Source: Bacillus sp. ISL-37
Lineage (GTDB): Bacteria; Bacillota; Bacilli; Bacillales; Cytobacillaceae
DNA length: 64,000 nucleotides
Direction: 5' to 3'
Assembly (NCBI RefSeq): GCF_018613315.1
Contig: NZ_JAGGQL010000015.1
Location: forward strand, 1 to 64,000
Shown here: in pieces, positions 56,299 through 64,000 of the stretch
Layout: the number at the start of each line of letters is the position of its first letter
Numbering within the stretch: position 1 is the first letter of the stretch
Notes under the pieces: generated by a model
Told to the model about the DNA's origin: nothing
The model's database searches: none
The model's input: only the letters and a program-made list of their open reading frames with translations
Made by a program: the position numbers and the translations under genes

Positions 56299-57113
56299 TG
56301 ATGTCGACACCGAAAAAAATCCTGTTTTATATATTACTGGTCATTTCGGCCTTCCTGGTGTTCTTCCCGGTTCTATACGCGTTCATGATCAGCTTCATGT
56401 CAGGAGGGGAAATCCTCCAGGGCAAGTTCTTCCCTGAGTCGATCCACTTTGATAACTATGTAAAAGTGTTCGATCGCCTGCCGCTGATGAATTACTTGAT
56501 CAATAGCTTCGTTGTTTCGTTCGGGGTCATGCTCGGCCAGCTGGTTGTCTGCAGTCTGGCGGCCTATGCTTTTGTGTTTATTCCGTTTAAGGGAAGGGAT
56601 TTCATCTTCTTCCTCTTCATTTCAACAATGATGATTCCATGGGAAGCGACGATGATCCCTAACTTTTTTACCATCCAAAAGCTTGATTGGATGAACACTT
56701 ATCAAGGTTTGACAGTGCCGTTTTTCGCGCTGGCCTTCGGAACCTTTCTGCTGCGCCAGCATTTCAAGACGATTCCAAAAGAGCTGCATGAAGCGGCAGA
56801 GGTGGCAGGGATCGGTAAGTTCGCCTTCTTTTGGAGAGTGATCCTTCCTGTGTCAAAAACCAGCCTTGTCACGCTCGGTGCCTACGGTTTCCTGACGACA
56901 TGGAATATGTACTTATGGCCATTGCTTGTCACAAGCACGGGCCAGGTAAGGACAGTTCAAATTGGCTTGAAGCAGCTCCAGTCCCAGGAAGTCGCGACAG
57001 AATGGGGCGTCGTCATGGCGGGAGTGATCGTGGTCATCATCCCGACACTGCTCTTGCTTTTTGCAGGACAGAAGCAGCTCCAAAAAGGCCTGACCCAGGG
57101 AGCGCTGAAGTAA
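56295..57113 (+). CDS. ugpE: sn-glycerol-3-phosphate ABC permease UgpE
   Basis: A 272-residue six-helix permease. The EAA loop is KELHEAAEVAGIGKFAFFWR (about 162-181) and the C-terminal GQKQLQKGLTQGALK is typical of UgpE. Coupled to ugpA; the binding-protein gene follows after 49 nt. Confidence 0.87.
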   Translation: MMMSTPKKILFYILLVISAFLVFFPVLYAFMISFMSGGEILQGKFFPESIHFDNYVKVFDRLPLMNYLINSFVVSFGVMLGQLVVCSLAAYAFVFIPFKGRDFIFFLFISTMMIPWEATMIPNFFTIQKLDWMNTYQGLTVPFFALAFGTFLLRQHFKTIPKELHEAAEVAGIGKFAFFWRVILPVSKTSLVTLGAYGFLTTWNMYLWPLLVTSTGQVRTVQIGLKQLQSQEVATEWGVVMAGVIVVIIPTLLLLFAGQKQLQKGLTQGALK

Positions 57114-57162
57114 TTCAATTCGGGTTTAACTTCTGGTATCCAGAAGCATTTTAATAAAAGGG

Positions 57163-58536
57163 GTGTTCAGCAAGATGATGAAAAAGTTTCGATGGTTCCT
57201 CGTGATCAGTGCAATTTTCAGCTTAATAGTCATGTCGGCATGCTCCAATGATGCAAGCAAGGGAGATGACAAAGACAAGGAGAAGGATGGCGGCACGAAG
57301 CCTGGCGAGAAAACAGAAATCTCGTTCTGGCATGCGATGTCCGGACCGGGACAAGAAGCACTTGATGGCATTGTCGCGGATTTCAACAATTCTCAGGATA
57401 AAGTCGTGGTCAATGCGGAATTCCAGGGTACCTATGAAGAGGCGTTGACAAAGCTTCGCAGTGTTGGCGGCACTGATAATGCCCCGGCGATCATGCAGGT
57501 GTTTGAAGTTGGGACTAAGTACATGATTGAAAGCGGATTCATCGAGCCGATGCAGACATTCATTGATAAGGACAATTACGACCTTTCCCAGCTTGAAGAA
57601 AACATCCTGAACTATTACAAGGTCGATGGCAAGCTGTATTCGATGCCATTCAACTCTTCGACACCGGTGATGATCTATAACAAGGATGCTTTTAAGGAAG
57701 TAGGTCTTGATCCGGAAAAAGCTCCGCAAACATTCAGCGAAGTAAAAGCGGCTGCTGAAAAACTGACGAAGAAAAACGAACGCTTTGGATTCTCGATGCT
57801 GACATATGGCTGGTTCTTTGAACAGCTTGTAGCGACACAAGGCGGTCTGTATGTCGACAATGATAATGGCCGTTCTGACGACGCAACAAAAGCTGTGTTC
57901 AATGGGGAAGAAGGACTGCGAGTCTTCAAGTTCCTTGACGACATGAACAAAGCAGGAACATTCGGCAACTATGGAACGAACTGGGATGACATCCGTGCCG
58001 CTTTCCAGACAGGAAAAGTCGCCATGTACATGGATTCATCCGCAGGTGTAGCCGGCGCGATCAATAACTCTTCATTCGATGTCGGAGTTGCCTATATCCC
58101 TTATCCGGATGAAGTCGAAAGACAAGGCGTCGCGATAGGTGGAGCGTCATTATGGATGAGCAAAGGAATCGGCGAAGATAAGCAGCAGGCAGCTTGGGAA
58201 TTCATGAAGTTCCTCGCTTCACCAGAAAGCCAGGCGAAATGGCATATCGGCACAGGCTACTTCGCCATCAACCCAGCTGCATATGAAGAGGAAATCGTAA
58301 AGAAAGAGTGGGAGAAATATCCGCAGTTCAAGGTAACCGTAGACCAGCTGCAGGATACAAAACCATCCTTTGCGACACAGGGTGCATTGATCTCCGTCTT
58401 CCCGGAATCACGCCAGCAAGTCGTGACCGCACTTGAAAACATGTACCAGGGAACACCGCCGCAGGAAGCATTGGACCAGGCAGCTGAAGGAACAGACAGG
58501 GCGATTGAGATCGCTAATAAGACGAAGAAGAAGTAA
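57163..58536 (+). CDS. ugpB: sn-glycerol-3-phosphate-binding lipoprotein UgpB
   Basis: A 457-residue family 1 binding protein with lipobox VMSACS. Segments ISFWHAMSGPGQEALDGIVA, GTYEEALTKLR, YSMPFNSSTPVMIYNKDAFK, GWFFEQLVATQGGL and MYMDSSAGVAG match the UgpB pattern, including the WHAM...G start and SMPFN..T ligand loop. In-frame starts at 57163, 57175 and 57178 compete; AAAAGGGGTG (57158-57166) favours the ATG at 57175 or 57178, giving about 453 residues. Last gene of the ugp operon. Confidence 0.88.
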   Translation: MFSKMMKKFRWFLVISAIFSLIVMSACSNDASKGDDKDKEKDGGTKPGEKTEISFWHAMSGPGQEALDGIVADFNNSQDKVVVNAEFQGTYEEALTKLRSVGGTDNAPAIMQVFEVGTKYMIESGFIEPMQTFIDKDNYDLSQLEENILNYYKVDGKLYSMPFNSSTPVMIYNKDAFKEVGLDPEKAPQTFSEVKAAAEKLTKKNERFGFSMLTYGWFFEQLVATQGGLYVDNDNGRSDDATKAVFNGEEGLRVFKFLDDMNKAGTFGNYGTNWDDIRAAFQTGKVAMYMDSSAGVAGAINNSSFDVGVAYIPYPDEVERQGVAIGGASLWMSKGIGEDKQQAAWEFMKFLASPESQAKWHIGTGYFAINPAAYEEEIVKKEWEKYPQFKVTVDQLQDTKPSFATQGALISVFPESRQQVVTALENMYQGTPPQEALDQAAEGTDRAIEIANKTKKK

Positions 58537-58548
58537 GTGTCTGATCAG

Positions 58549-58590
58549 GCAAGCAACTGGATCACATTGTGAACCGTGGCTTGCTTTTTA
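58549..58590 (+). terminator. Terminator of the ugp operon
   Basis: GCAAGC and GCTTGC (58549-58554, 58579-58584) close a larger hairpin with inner pairing, followed by TTTTTAT. Confidence 0.75.
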
Positions 58591-58631
58591 TAAGGAAGGC
58601 TCTATGTTCATTTTCGTGTAGGTATTGAGAA

Positions 58632-58822
58632 TTTATTAGCGGAGAAATTCCCGCTATTGTATATAGAGGACACTTTTGAAGCAGAAATAGGAGGAGATAT
58701 TCCGGTTAAATGCTAAAAATAAGACAAAATCCAACGATTTGGATGAAATAAACGGAAAAACGACCCTTATTCTCAAGGAATTAAGGGTCGTTTCCAATTT
58801 AAACGGAATTTTTCCGTTTATC
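58632..58822. repeat. CGGAAA/TTTCCG-rich hairpin array
   Basis: TTAGCGGAGAAATTCCCGCTA (58632-58652) is a hairpin. Then a nested structure: outer ATAAACGGAAAAA (58748-58760) with TTTTTCCGTTTAT (58809-58821), inner AACGACCCTTA with TAAGGGTCGTT (58759-58769, 58782-58792). The CGGAA motif recurs (58674-58698, 58753, 58803). No coding potential. It fills the gap after the ugp terminator. Confidence 0.7.
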
Positions 58823-58865
58823 CTTCAACCACTATGAAATCAACATTCAGTTTTATTAAAGAAAG

Positions 58866-58892
58866 AAAAAAACTCCGTACGAACGGAGCTTT
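58866..58892 (-). terminator. Terminator of the small membrane-protein gene
   Basis: On the minus strand AGCTCCGT pairs with ACGGAGTT around TCGT, followed by a T-run (58866-58872). Confidence 0.9.
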
Positions 58893-58904
58893 TGTTGCAA
58901 AGGT

Positions 58905-59042
58905 TTAAATCTGGTTAGCAAGTATAGTTACAGCAGCGCTGAGCAATACAGTGGCTAATAATAATCCTGCATATAAGAAATTCTTTTGTCTCGCTTTTTT
59001 CCTTTGCATTTCCTCTGGTGTTAGCCAATTCTGGTTTGACAT
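58905..59042 (-). CDS. 45-residue single-pass membrane protein under riboswitch control
   Basis: Minus strand, ATG 59042 with an AAAGGAG site (59050-59056) 7 nt upstream; stop at 58905. The protein begins MSNQNWLTPEEMQRKKARQK and has one transmembrane helix (about 22-42, FLYAGLLLATVLLSAAVTIL), ending ANQI. The short polar N-terminus is rich in lysine and arginine near the membrane, so it probably faces the cytoplasm. It is the only gene between a GEMM-I riboswitch and a terminator, so it appears to be the riboswitch's sole target. No family recognised. Confidence 0.8.
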   Translation of the reverse strand: MSNQNWLTPEEMQRKKARQKNFLYAGLLLATVLLSAAVTILANQI

Positions 59043-59066
59043 CAATTTACTCCTTTAAGATTGATG
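59040..59066 (-). promoter_or_regulatory. Hairpin enclosing the ribosome site of the small gene
   Basis: CATCAAT (59066-59060) pairs with ATTGATG (59046-59040, including the start codon), with the AAAGGAG site in the loop. The upstream arm overlaps the 3' end of the riboswitch aptamer, so ligand binding could open or close translation. Confidence 0.5.
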
Positions 59067-59142
59067 GTAGCTGGCAGACTTTTTCCAATAGAAAGAGGTC
59101 CCTGTAGCTTTGCGTCATCATTTTTCAATGATTTTGCCCTAT
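59063..59142 (-). ncRNA. GEMM-I (class I c-di-GMP) riboswitch
   Basis: The minus strand reads GGGCAAAATCATTGAAAAAT, then GATGACGCAAAGCTACAGGG, ACCT, a variable stem, and GCCAGCTACCATC. This fits the class I aptamer: GGCAAA, stem ATCATT capped by a GAAA tetraloop, GACGCAAAGC tetraloop receptor side, ACAGGG, and closing GCCAGCTACC. A 3',3'-cGAMP-selective variant cannot be ruled out by eye. It ends about 20 nt before the start codon of a 45-residue membrane protein. Confidence 0.87.
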
Positions 59143-59145
59143 ATA

Positions 59146-59175
59146 AAAATATCCTATTTATGAAAATGCTTTCAA
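59146..59175 (-). promoter_or_regulatory. Candidate promoter of the riboswitch transcript
   Basis: On the minus strand TTGAAA (59175-59170), 18-bp spacer, TATTTT (59151-59146), ending a few bases before the aptamer. Confidence 0.45.
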
Positions 59176-59393
59176 TAGGTCTTTTTTCCTAAATGTCGAA
59201 ATATGGTACTTTATCGAACGCTAACAAATTTTTTTAGTGATAAATGTAGAATTTAGTATTTCAGTTAGGTACGTGAAAAAACACCGATTATTGATGTCTA
59301 AGATTGATACACCCCTTGAAGTGTAGAAGAGTGGATCATTTGACCATTCGATATACATTGCAACGTGGGGGAAGTATTTCTAGGGAAAGCAAA
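59176..59393. other. Spacer between HupE-like gene and riboswitch
   Basis: About 220 bp of AT-rich DNA; no gene or strong structure recognised. Confidence 0.35.
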
Positions 59394-59417
59394 ACCTCCA
59401 CCCAACAGGGCAGAGGT
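59394..59417 (-). terminator. Terminator of the HupE-like gene
   Basis: On the minus strand ACCTCTGCCC pairs with GGGTGGAGGT around TGTT (one mismatch), followed by TTTGCTTT. Confidence 0.8.
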
Positions 59418-59431
59418 ATTTGCATTCGATA

Positions 59432-60601
59432 CTATAAGAATAGCCTTTCGACGAGCCAGTAGGCCCCAAAGACAATGATTACTGTTGAACCATATTTGAT
59501 ATATTTGCTCGAATCCTTAAGACGATGAAGATATGTCAGCAAAGGAAGTAACAGCAGCACGATTAAAATCTGTACAACCTCGATTCCAATGTTGAAGCTC
59601 ACAAGTGCTGATGCAAGATTCCCCTTTGAGAGGTTCATCTCCTGAAGGATATTCGCGAAACCCAGGCCGTGAATCAACCCAAAGACAAAGGTTAGTCCCC
59701 ACCGATGGTTCACTTCTTTTCTGAAAATATTCTCCACTGCCACATAGATGATACTCAGTGCAATCACGGACTCCACAAATTTAGAAGGTAAATCCATAAT
59801 CCCCAGTACTGCAAGACTCAAGGTAATGCTGTGGGCAATCGTAAAAGAAGTAACAATCAGCGCATATTGCTTAAATGTTTGCTTACGCAGTAATAGTGCG
59901 AATAGGAACAAAAGGTGATCATAACCAGTTAAAATATGCGACATCCCCAGCTTGAAAAAGGACAGCCAGGAAGATGTGGGTTTAGTAACAGGTTTGGAAT
60001 CTTGCTCAGTGGCAGAGCCACCAGCCTGCTCACCACCAGCTTCTTGCTCCTGCTGATCCTCGGTCAGCAGAATCGTCCAGGACCGGTTCTCTCCCTGCAA
60101 TGCAGCCTGGCTTGAACCACCTGCATAAGTTGCGGTTAATAAATTCACATAATTGGTTTCAGCGTCGTTAAAATAAAGTCCATCATTGAGGGTTAGGGTA
60201 TCCCCTGGCTGATAAGCAGGGTATTTTAATGTAAGAGTAAGGAATTCCTTGTTTTCTTTTTTCTCTATTTTAATATCAACGAATTCTGGTTCTTGTTGTT
60301 CATTGCCTTTATCAAGAATAACTGTATGGGTAAGGAATTCGATAAGATGGTCTTGTTCCTCTTCTATTTCACTCATTTCAAGAACGTTATTCTCATTGAT
60401 ATCCATGTCCTCTTGAAGCTCGATGATTGACAAGGCATCGATGGAGAATTCAAAACTTGTTTCATCTTCTAAAAACTGAATAGTTGTGAAGCTGGCGCTG
60501 TAAGGGTGTGCAGTCGCCATGGAAGGAAATGCAGATAGAAAAATAGCGGAAATCACAAAGTATATCCCCAATTTAGAGCCTCTCTTGTTAAACATCTTCA
60601 C
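59432..60601 (-). CDS. HupE/UreJ-like membrane protein with extracytoplasmic EF-hand-like domain
   Basis: A 389-residue protein: signal peptide (about 1-31, ISAIFLSAFPSMATA), an extracytoplasmic domain (32-200) with an EF-hand-like loop DINENNVLEMSE (67-78), a Gln/Glu/Gly-rich linker, and a C-terminal HupE/UreJ_2 membrane domain of about six helices with GMSHILTGYDHLLFLFALLL, SFTIAHSITLSLA and FGLIHGLGFA, whose conserved His/Asp suit metal transport (Ni, Co or Cu). GTG start 60601 with GGAGG 7 nt upstream. Monocistronic. Metal specificity is not visible from the sequence. Confidence 0.82.
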   Translation of the reverse strand: MKMFNKRGSKLGIYFVISAIFLSAFPSMATAHPYSASFTTIQFLEDETSFEFSIDALSIIELQEDMDINENNVLEMSEIEEEQDHLIEFLTHTVILDKGNEQQEPEFVDIKIEKKENKEFLTLTLKYPAYQPGDTLTLNDGLYFNDAETNYVNLLTATYAGGSSQAALQGENRSWTILLTEDQQEQEAGGEQAGGSATEQDSKPVTKPTSSWLSFFKLGMSHILTGYDHLLFLFALLLRKQTFKQYALIVTSFTIAHSITLSLAVLGIMDLPSKFVESVIALSIIYVAVENIFRKEVNHRWGLTFVFGLIHGLGFANILQEMNLSKGNLASALVSFNIGIEVVQILIVLLLLPLLTYLHRLKDSSKYIKYGSTVIIVFGAYWLVERLFL

Positions 60602-60851
60602 CAGTTGTCCTCCCCAATTCTTCTAATCTATTAACATCTAAATCTAATCACATTTTCCTATTCGTGTATAGGTGATAAGAAAAGTTATGTTATTACTTAT
60701 TAAAATTATTTATTTCCAGTTATATCAATAGCAAAAAGAATTTTGTAGAATTATAGATGTACTACTACCACTTAGGAAAGGGTGTCGATAGCCTTTCGGG
60801 GATTATTGTTGTTTTGGGGTCCGCAAAAAATTAAATAAGGGTGGAAGATGA
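60602..60851. other. Divergent intergenic region
   Basis: AT-rich spacer with the promoters of the HupE-like gene and of the giant secreted protein; no riboswitch recognised. Confidence 0.4.
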
Positions 60852-63800
60852 ATGGACAGAAATAAGAGAAGCTTCAAAAGATGGACTAGTTTGTTGACAG
60901 CAGTATTATTACTTATTACGACATTTTTGCCAGCAGGTTTGGTCCAAAAAGCAAACGCTTACATAGCGGAGCATGTTGTCATCAGCCAGGCCTATGGTGG
61001 TGGAGGAAACAGCGGAGCGGTGTTTTCTAGTGATTTCGTAGAATTATATAATCCAACTAATAAAGAGATATCTTTAGAAGGTTGGTCTGTCCAAAAAGCC
61101 AGCAGTACAGGTACTGGTTGGCAAAAAGTTGCACTAACAGGATCTATAAAACCTTATGGTTACTATTTGATAAAAGGCAAATCTGGTACATCGGTTACAG
61201 ATAAACCGTTGCCACAGGCAGATGCAGAAGATTCCACTTTAGACCTTGCAGGAACGGGAGGAAAAGTGGCGCTAGTGCCTCATGCAGATCTTTTAAATGG
61301 TCAATTCCCAGCAAACACTGTGGACTTCGTAGGGCTTGGCAAAGGGGCTGTTGGCTTTGAGGGAACTGGACCAACACCAGCCTTGAGCAACTCCACAAGT
61401 GCCCAAAGACGACCATACGCGAATGTAGAACCTGCTATTGGTCTAGGAAATGCATGGGATTCTGATGATAACTCATTGGATTTCGTGTCAGCAACGCCTG
61501 TTCCTAAGAACAGTGCAAGCCCAGCTGAACCGCCAATGGAATCAGATACTAGCCTTCAGCCGGTAGGAAATAACATTCAGTTCACTTTACAGGATGGTAA
61601 GGCAAAAGTGACTGGATTTGTTGCAGCAGCCGCAGAACAATCTGTCATCAGTGTCTATGAAACATCGGCAAAAGGAACGGCACTCGGCATTGCCAATGCA
61701 GCAGCAGATGGATCATTCGAAGTGAATTTTGAAACATCGGAAGCTTTAAAAGTCGTTTACGTTACGGCAACTCAGGAAGGCAAAGACGAAAGCGATGCCG
61801 TCCAAATTAATCTAGCTCAGAACAGCAAAAATGTAGTGGCTGACAAACTGAGCTACAGCGTTGATAACAAGGGCATAGGTACGTTGATCGGCAATGCCGG
61901 AGCAGGTGTAGCAAGATCAACGATTTTTGTTTATCCTGACTCTTCAGCAAACCAAGCAGAGAGACTGAACGGAGAAGGAACAGAAGTACTTGGAACTGGC
62001 GCATTCAATGCGATCACATTCAACAATGCTCCTGCAACAGTCTACATTACACAGCAATCAAGTGACGCTAATGGAGTCATGCTTGAAAGCGTCCCTGTTT
62101 CTGTTGAGAAAGCAGCAACAGATGTTGTCACTCCTTTGAACGAAGTGAAAGAGACGGATTCAAAGGGTCTTCTTTCCAATCTCAATCAGTTCTTCACTGT
62201 TGAGGGTGTAGTCACAGTTGATAATGGCGTGATGGGCACACAGAAGAATAACTTCTATATCCAGGATGAAACAGCCGGAATCAATATTTTCGGATTTTAT
62301 GATTCAGGACTGAAAATTGTCCGCGGAGATAAATTAAGAATCACAGGAAAACTCATTCAATACAACGGTTTAACGGAATTAGAAGCAACAGCTATCACAA
62401 GAGAAGACGAAGGCCAAGCAATTCCTGCACCTAAATCTGTGTCGATTATGGACCTTAACACTTTCACGGTTGCGGAACCGCTTGAAGGCAGTCTTGTCCG
62501 CCTTGAAGGCAAGGTTTCATCTGTAGCCACATCTGGAACAAACTGGAATGTTACTTTAGTGGACGAAAATAATAAGTCCACGACTGTTCGAGTGATGGAT
62601 AAAACAGGCATCAAGGCTGATGAAGTTTTTGAAAACGGCAAGAGTTACGCTGTAACTGGTATCGTCGGCCAATACACAACGAACGTGAGCCATCTCAGCG
62701 GATACCAGATCTTCCCTCGCGATATGATGGATATTACTGCGCAATTGGCAATTGACCACGAGCCTTTAGTAGAGGTTTATCAAGATACTAATGTTGAATT
62801 TGTGGCAAAAGCAAGCGGGGCAGAATCTGTAACAGTCTACTACCGTGCAACAGGGAATGCAGACTATATTGCTTTGCCGATGACAGCAGGAAGCGAATCC
62901 CGTTATACAGCAATCCTGCAATCTGAAAATGTACCAGCTGCTGGCTTTGACTACTATATAGAAGCGAAGGCTGGAGAGAAAGTTCAGATTTCAGGCACAA
63001 AAGAAACTCCTCATCAGGTTACACTGAGGGAAGACAAGGATGGACCACGTATCTATGGTGAAGCACCTGTAGGCGGAACGAAGGTTGAAAGTCCTCGTCC
63101 GGAGATTTCTGTTTTACTGGAAGATCCAAGCGGCGTTGATCAGGAAAGTGTAAGAATCTGGCTTGACGGTGAGGAGCTTACTAACGCTCAAATCAGCCAA
63201 AGTCAGGTGAAGTTCGCTCCTGAGGAAGATTTAGCACTTGGAGACCATACAGTAAAAGTTACTGCAATGGATTCAAAAGAAAACAGCAATGAATATGAAT
63301 GGACATTTACTGTAGTCCCTCGTTTTGAAGGTGGAAACCACTACCGAGGAACAACTCATAACCATACGAATATTTCTCATGATGGTGCCGGAAACCCAGA
63401 AGATGCACTAAAAGCTGGCCAAAGGTATGGGTACGACTGGTTCGCATTCTCTGACCATTCCCATGATATCGATCCTACATTGCTTGGCCAGGATACGGTA
63501 GAACGTGATGGAATGTTGGAACGAAGCGGCGCGGAAGACTGGCAGCTGACAAAGGATTTGGCTGCACAATATACTGAAAATGGAGATTATGTCGTATTCC
63601 CGGCATTTGAAATGACCTCAACAACATGGGGGCACTCCAATATCTTCGGTACTGAAAACTTCATTGATCGAAACATCAATGGAAAAATGTATCAGGATTT
63701 GAATAAGTACTACGCATGGGTCATGACTTATGACGATGTGGTAGGACAGTTCAACCACCCTGATATGTCAAAGGATGCGTTCAACAACTTTAAACCATAC

Positions 63801-64000
63801 AACAAAGATATGGATAAGCTTTTCACCATGCTTGAAGTCGGAAACGGATCCGGCCATTATGGTTATGCGAATGCTGAGAGAAAATTCTTCTCTGTTTTGG
63901 ATTTAGGGTGGCATGTTGCACCGACTTACGGTGAGGACAACCATGAAGGTACATGGGGACAAACTAGGGCCCGTACGATTATCGTAGCGGACGACCTGTC
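60852..64000 (+). CDS. Giant secreted LTD / PHP-domain phosphoesterase, cut by window edge
   Basis: At least 1049 residues, open to the window end. Signal peptide 1-37 (SLLTAVLLLITTFLPAG, cleavage about KANA). Lamin-tail domain (about 39-165: HVVISQAYGGGGNSG, FVELYNPTNKEISLEGWSV). Two Ig/Big-like repeats (about 245-420). An OB-fold-like region (LNQFFTVEGVVTVDNGV, about 440-630). Further beta domains. Then a PHP-type metal domain from about 830 with His836-x-His838 (GTTHNHTNISHDG), FSDHSHDID, VFPAFEMTS and GEDNHEG. It is probably a wall-bound or secreted phosphoesterase or nuclease. ATG 60852 follows AAGGGTGG. No stop within the window. Confidence 0.82.
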   Translation, partial: MDRNKRSFKRWTSLLTAVLLLITTFLPAGLVQKANAYIAEHVVISQAYGGGGNSGAVFSSDFVELYNPTNKEISLEGWSVQKASSTGTGWQKVALTGSIKPYGYYLIKGKSGTSVTDKPLPQADAEDSTLDLAGTGGKVALVPHADLLNGQFPANTVDFVGLGKGAVGFEGTGPTPALSNSTSAQRRPYANVEPAIGLGNAWDSDDNSLDFVSATPVPKNSASPAEPPMESDTSLQPVGNNIQFTLQDGKAKVTGFVAAAAEQSVISVYETSAKGTALGIANAAADGSFEVNFETSEALKVVYVTATQEGKDESDAVQINLAQNSKNVVADKLSYSVDNKGIGTLIGNAGAGVARSTIFVYPDSSANQAERLNGEGTEVLGTGAFNAITFNNAPATVYITQQSSDANGVMLESVPVSVEKAATDVVTPLNEVKETDSKGLLSNLNQFFTVEGVVTVDNGVMGTQKNNFYIQDETAGINIFGFYDSGLKIVRGDKLRITGKLIQYNGLTELEATAITREDEGQAIPAPKSVSIMDLNTFTVAEPLEGSLVRLEGKVSSVATSGTNWNVTLVDENNKSTTVRVMDKTGIKADEVFENGKSYAVTGIVGQYTTNVSHLSGYQIFPRDMMDITAQLAIDHEPLVEVYQDTNVEFVAKASGAESVTVYYRATGNADYIALPMTAGSESRYTAILQSENVPAAGFDYYIEAKAGEKVQISGTKETPHQVTLREDKDGPRIYGEAPVGGTKVESPRPEISVLLEDPSGVDQESVRIWLDGEELTNAQISQSQVKFAPEEDLALGDHTVKVTAMDSKENSNEYEWTFTVVPRFEGGNHYRGTTHNHTNISHDGAGNPEDALKAGQRYGYDWFAFSDHSHDIDPTLLGQDTVERDGMLERSGAEDWQLTKDLAAQYTENGDYVVFPAFEMTSTTWGHSNIFGTENFIDRNINGKMYQDLNKYYAWVMTYDDVVGQFNHPDMSKDAFNNFKPYNKDMDKLFTMLEVGNGSGHYGYANAERKFFSVLDLGWHVAPTYGEDNHEGTWGQTRARTIIVADDL

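Overview
The window looks like chromosomal DNA of a Bacillaceae bacterium (Bacillus/Mesobacillus-like, Firmicutes). Evidence is strong AGGAGG-type ribosome sites, frequent GTG/TTG starts, sigma-A promoters, T-tailed terminators, cre-like sites and homologues of Bacillus gene pairs (ywqA/ywqB, yknW/yknX, comK, IDEAL-domain protein, GlpP-type leaders). No rRNA, tRNA or CRISPR was seen. All family names come from reading motifs by eye, not from database searches.

Layout. 1-186: end of an IS3-type element. 210-4771 (minus): SNF2 helicase and SWIM protein. 5078-6990: YknW/YknX-like pair without its ABC partners. 6991-8052: gene-poor stretch with one small ORF. 8146-9489: galU and an unknown gene. 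9700-13956: AT-rich accessory island that looks like a type VII secretion effector locus, with a divergent, partly broken operon. 14020-15231: secreted M14 carboxypeptidase. 15647-26324: a LacI-headed hexuronate/aldonate operon (KDG kinase, PHI-like and HPS-like proteins, AllD-like dehydrogenase, TRAP transporter, Zn-dehydrogenase, KDPG aldolase, UxuA, UxuB). 26367-27983 (minus): pgaC/pgaD-type exopolysaccharide synthase. 28271-30894: secreted nucleotidase and lipoprotein amidase. 31299-34910: a secreted esterase made of two tandem copies. 35088-37341: IDEAL-domain protein, sigma factor, comK. 37616-39106: glpK. 39297-53171: galactose/galactoside region (galE, galT, galM-like, ABC transporter, GH36, galK, GH42, LacI regulator). 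53210-58536: glycerophosphodiesterase (minus) and ugpC-A-E-B. 58905-60601 (minus): 45-residue membrane protein behind a GEMM-I (c-di-GMP class I) riboswitch, then a HupE-like protein. 60852-end: a giant secreted LTD/PHP protein cut by the window edge.

How the genes work together. Three carbon modules dominate: uronate/aldonate breakdown to pyruvate plus glyceraldehyde-3-phosphate; galactose and galactosides through the Leloir pathway, probably with an esterase acting on galactan-type polymers (the same operator-like and cre-like motifs precede the esterase and the galactoside transporter); and glycerol-3-phosphate/glycerol use, where glpK and the ugp operon have matching antiterminator-like leaders.

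The most unusual non-coding content is (i) the riboswitch in front of a tiny membrane protein, (ii) an array of eight 52-bp hairpin units inside the galactoside transporter operon, and (iii) other short intergenic arrays, two with a period of about 21 bp, each using a different keyword and each lying just 3' of a transcription unit.
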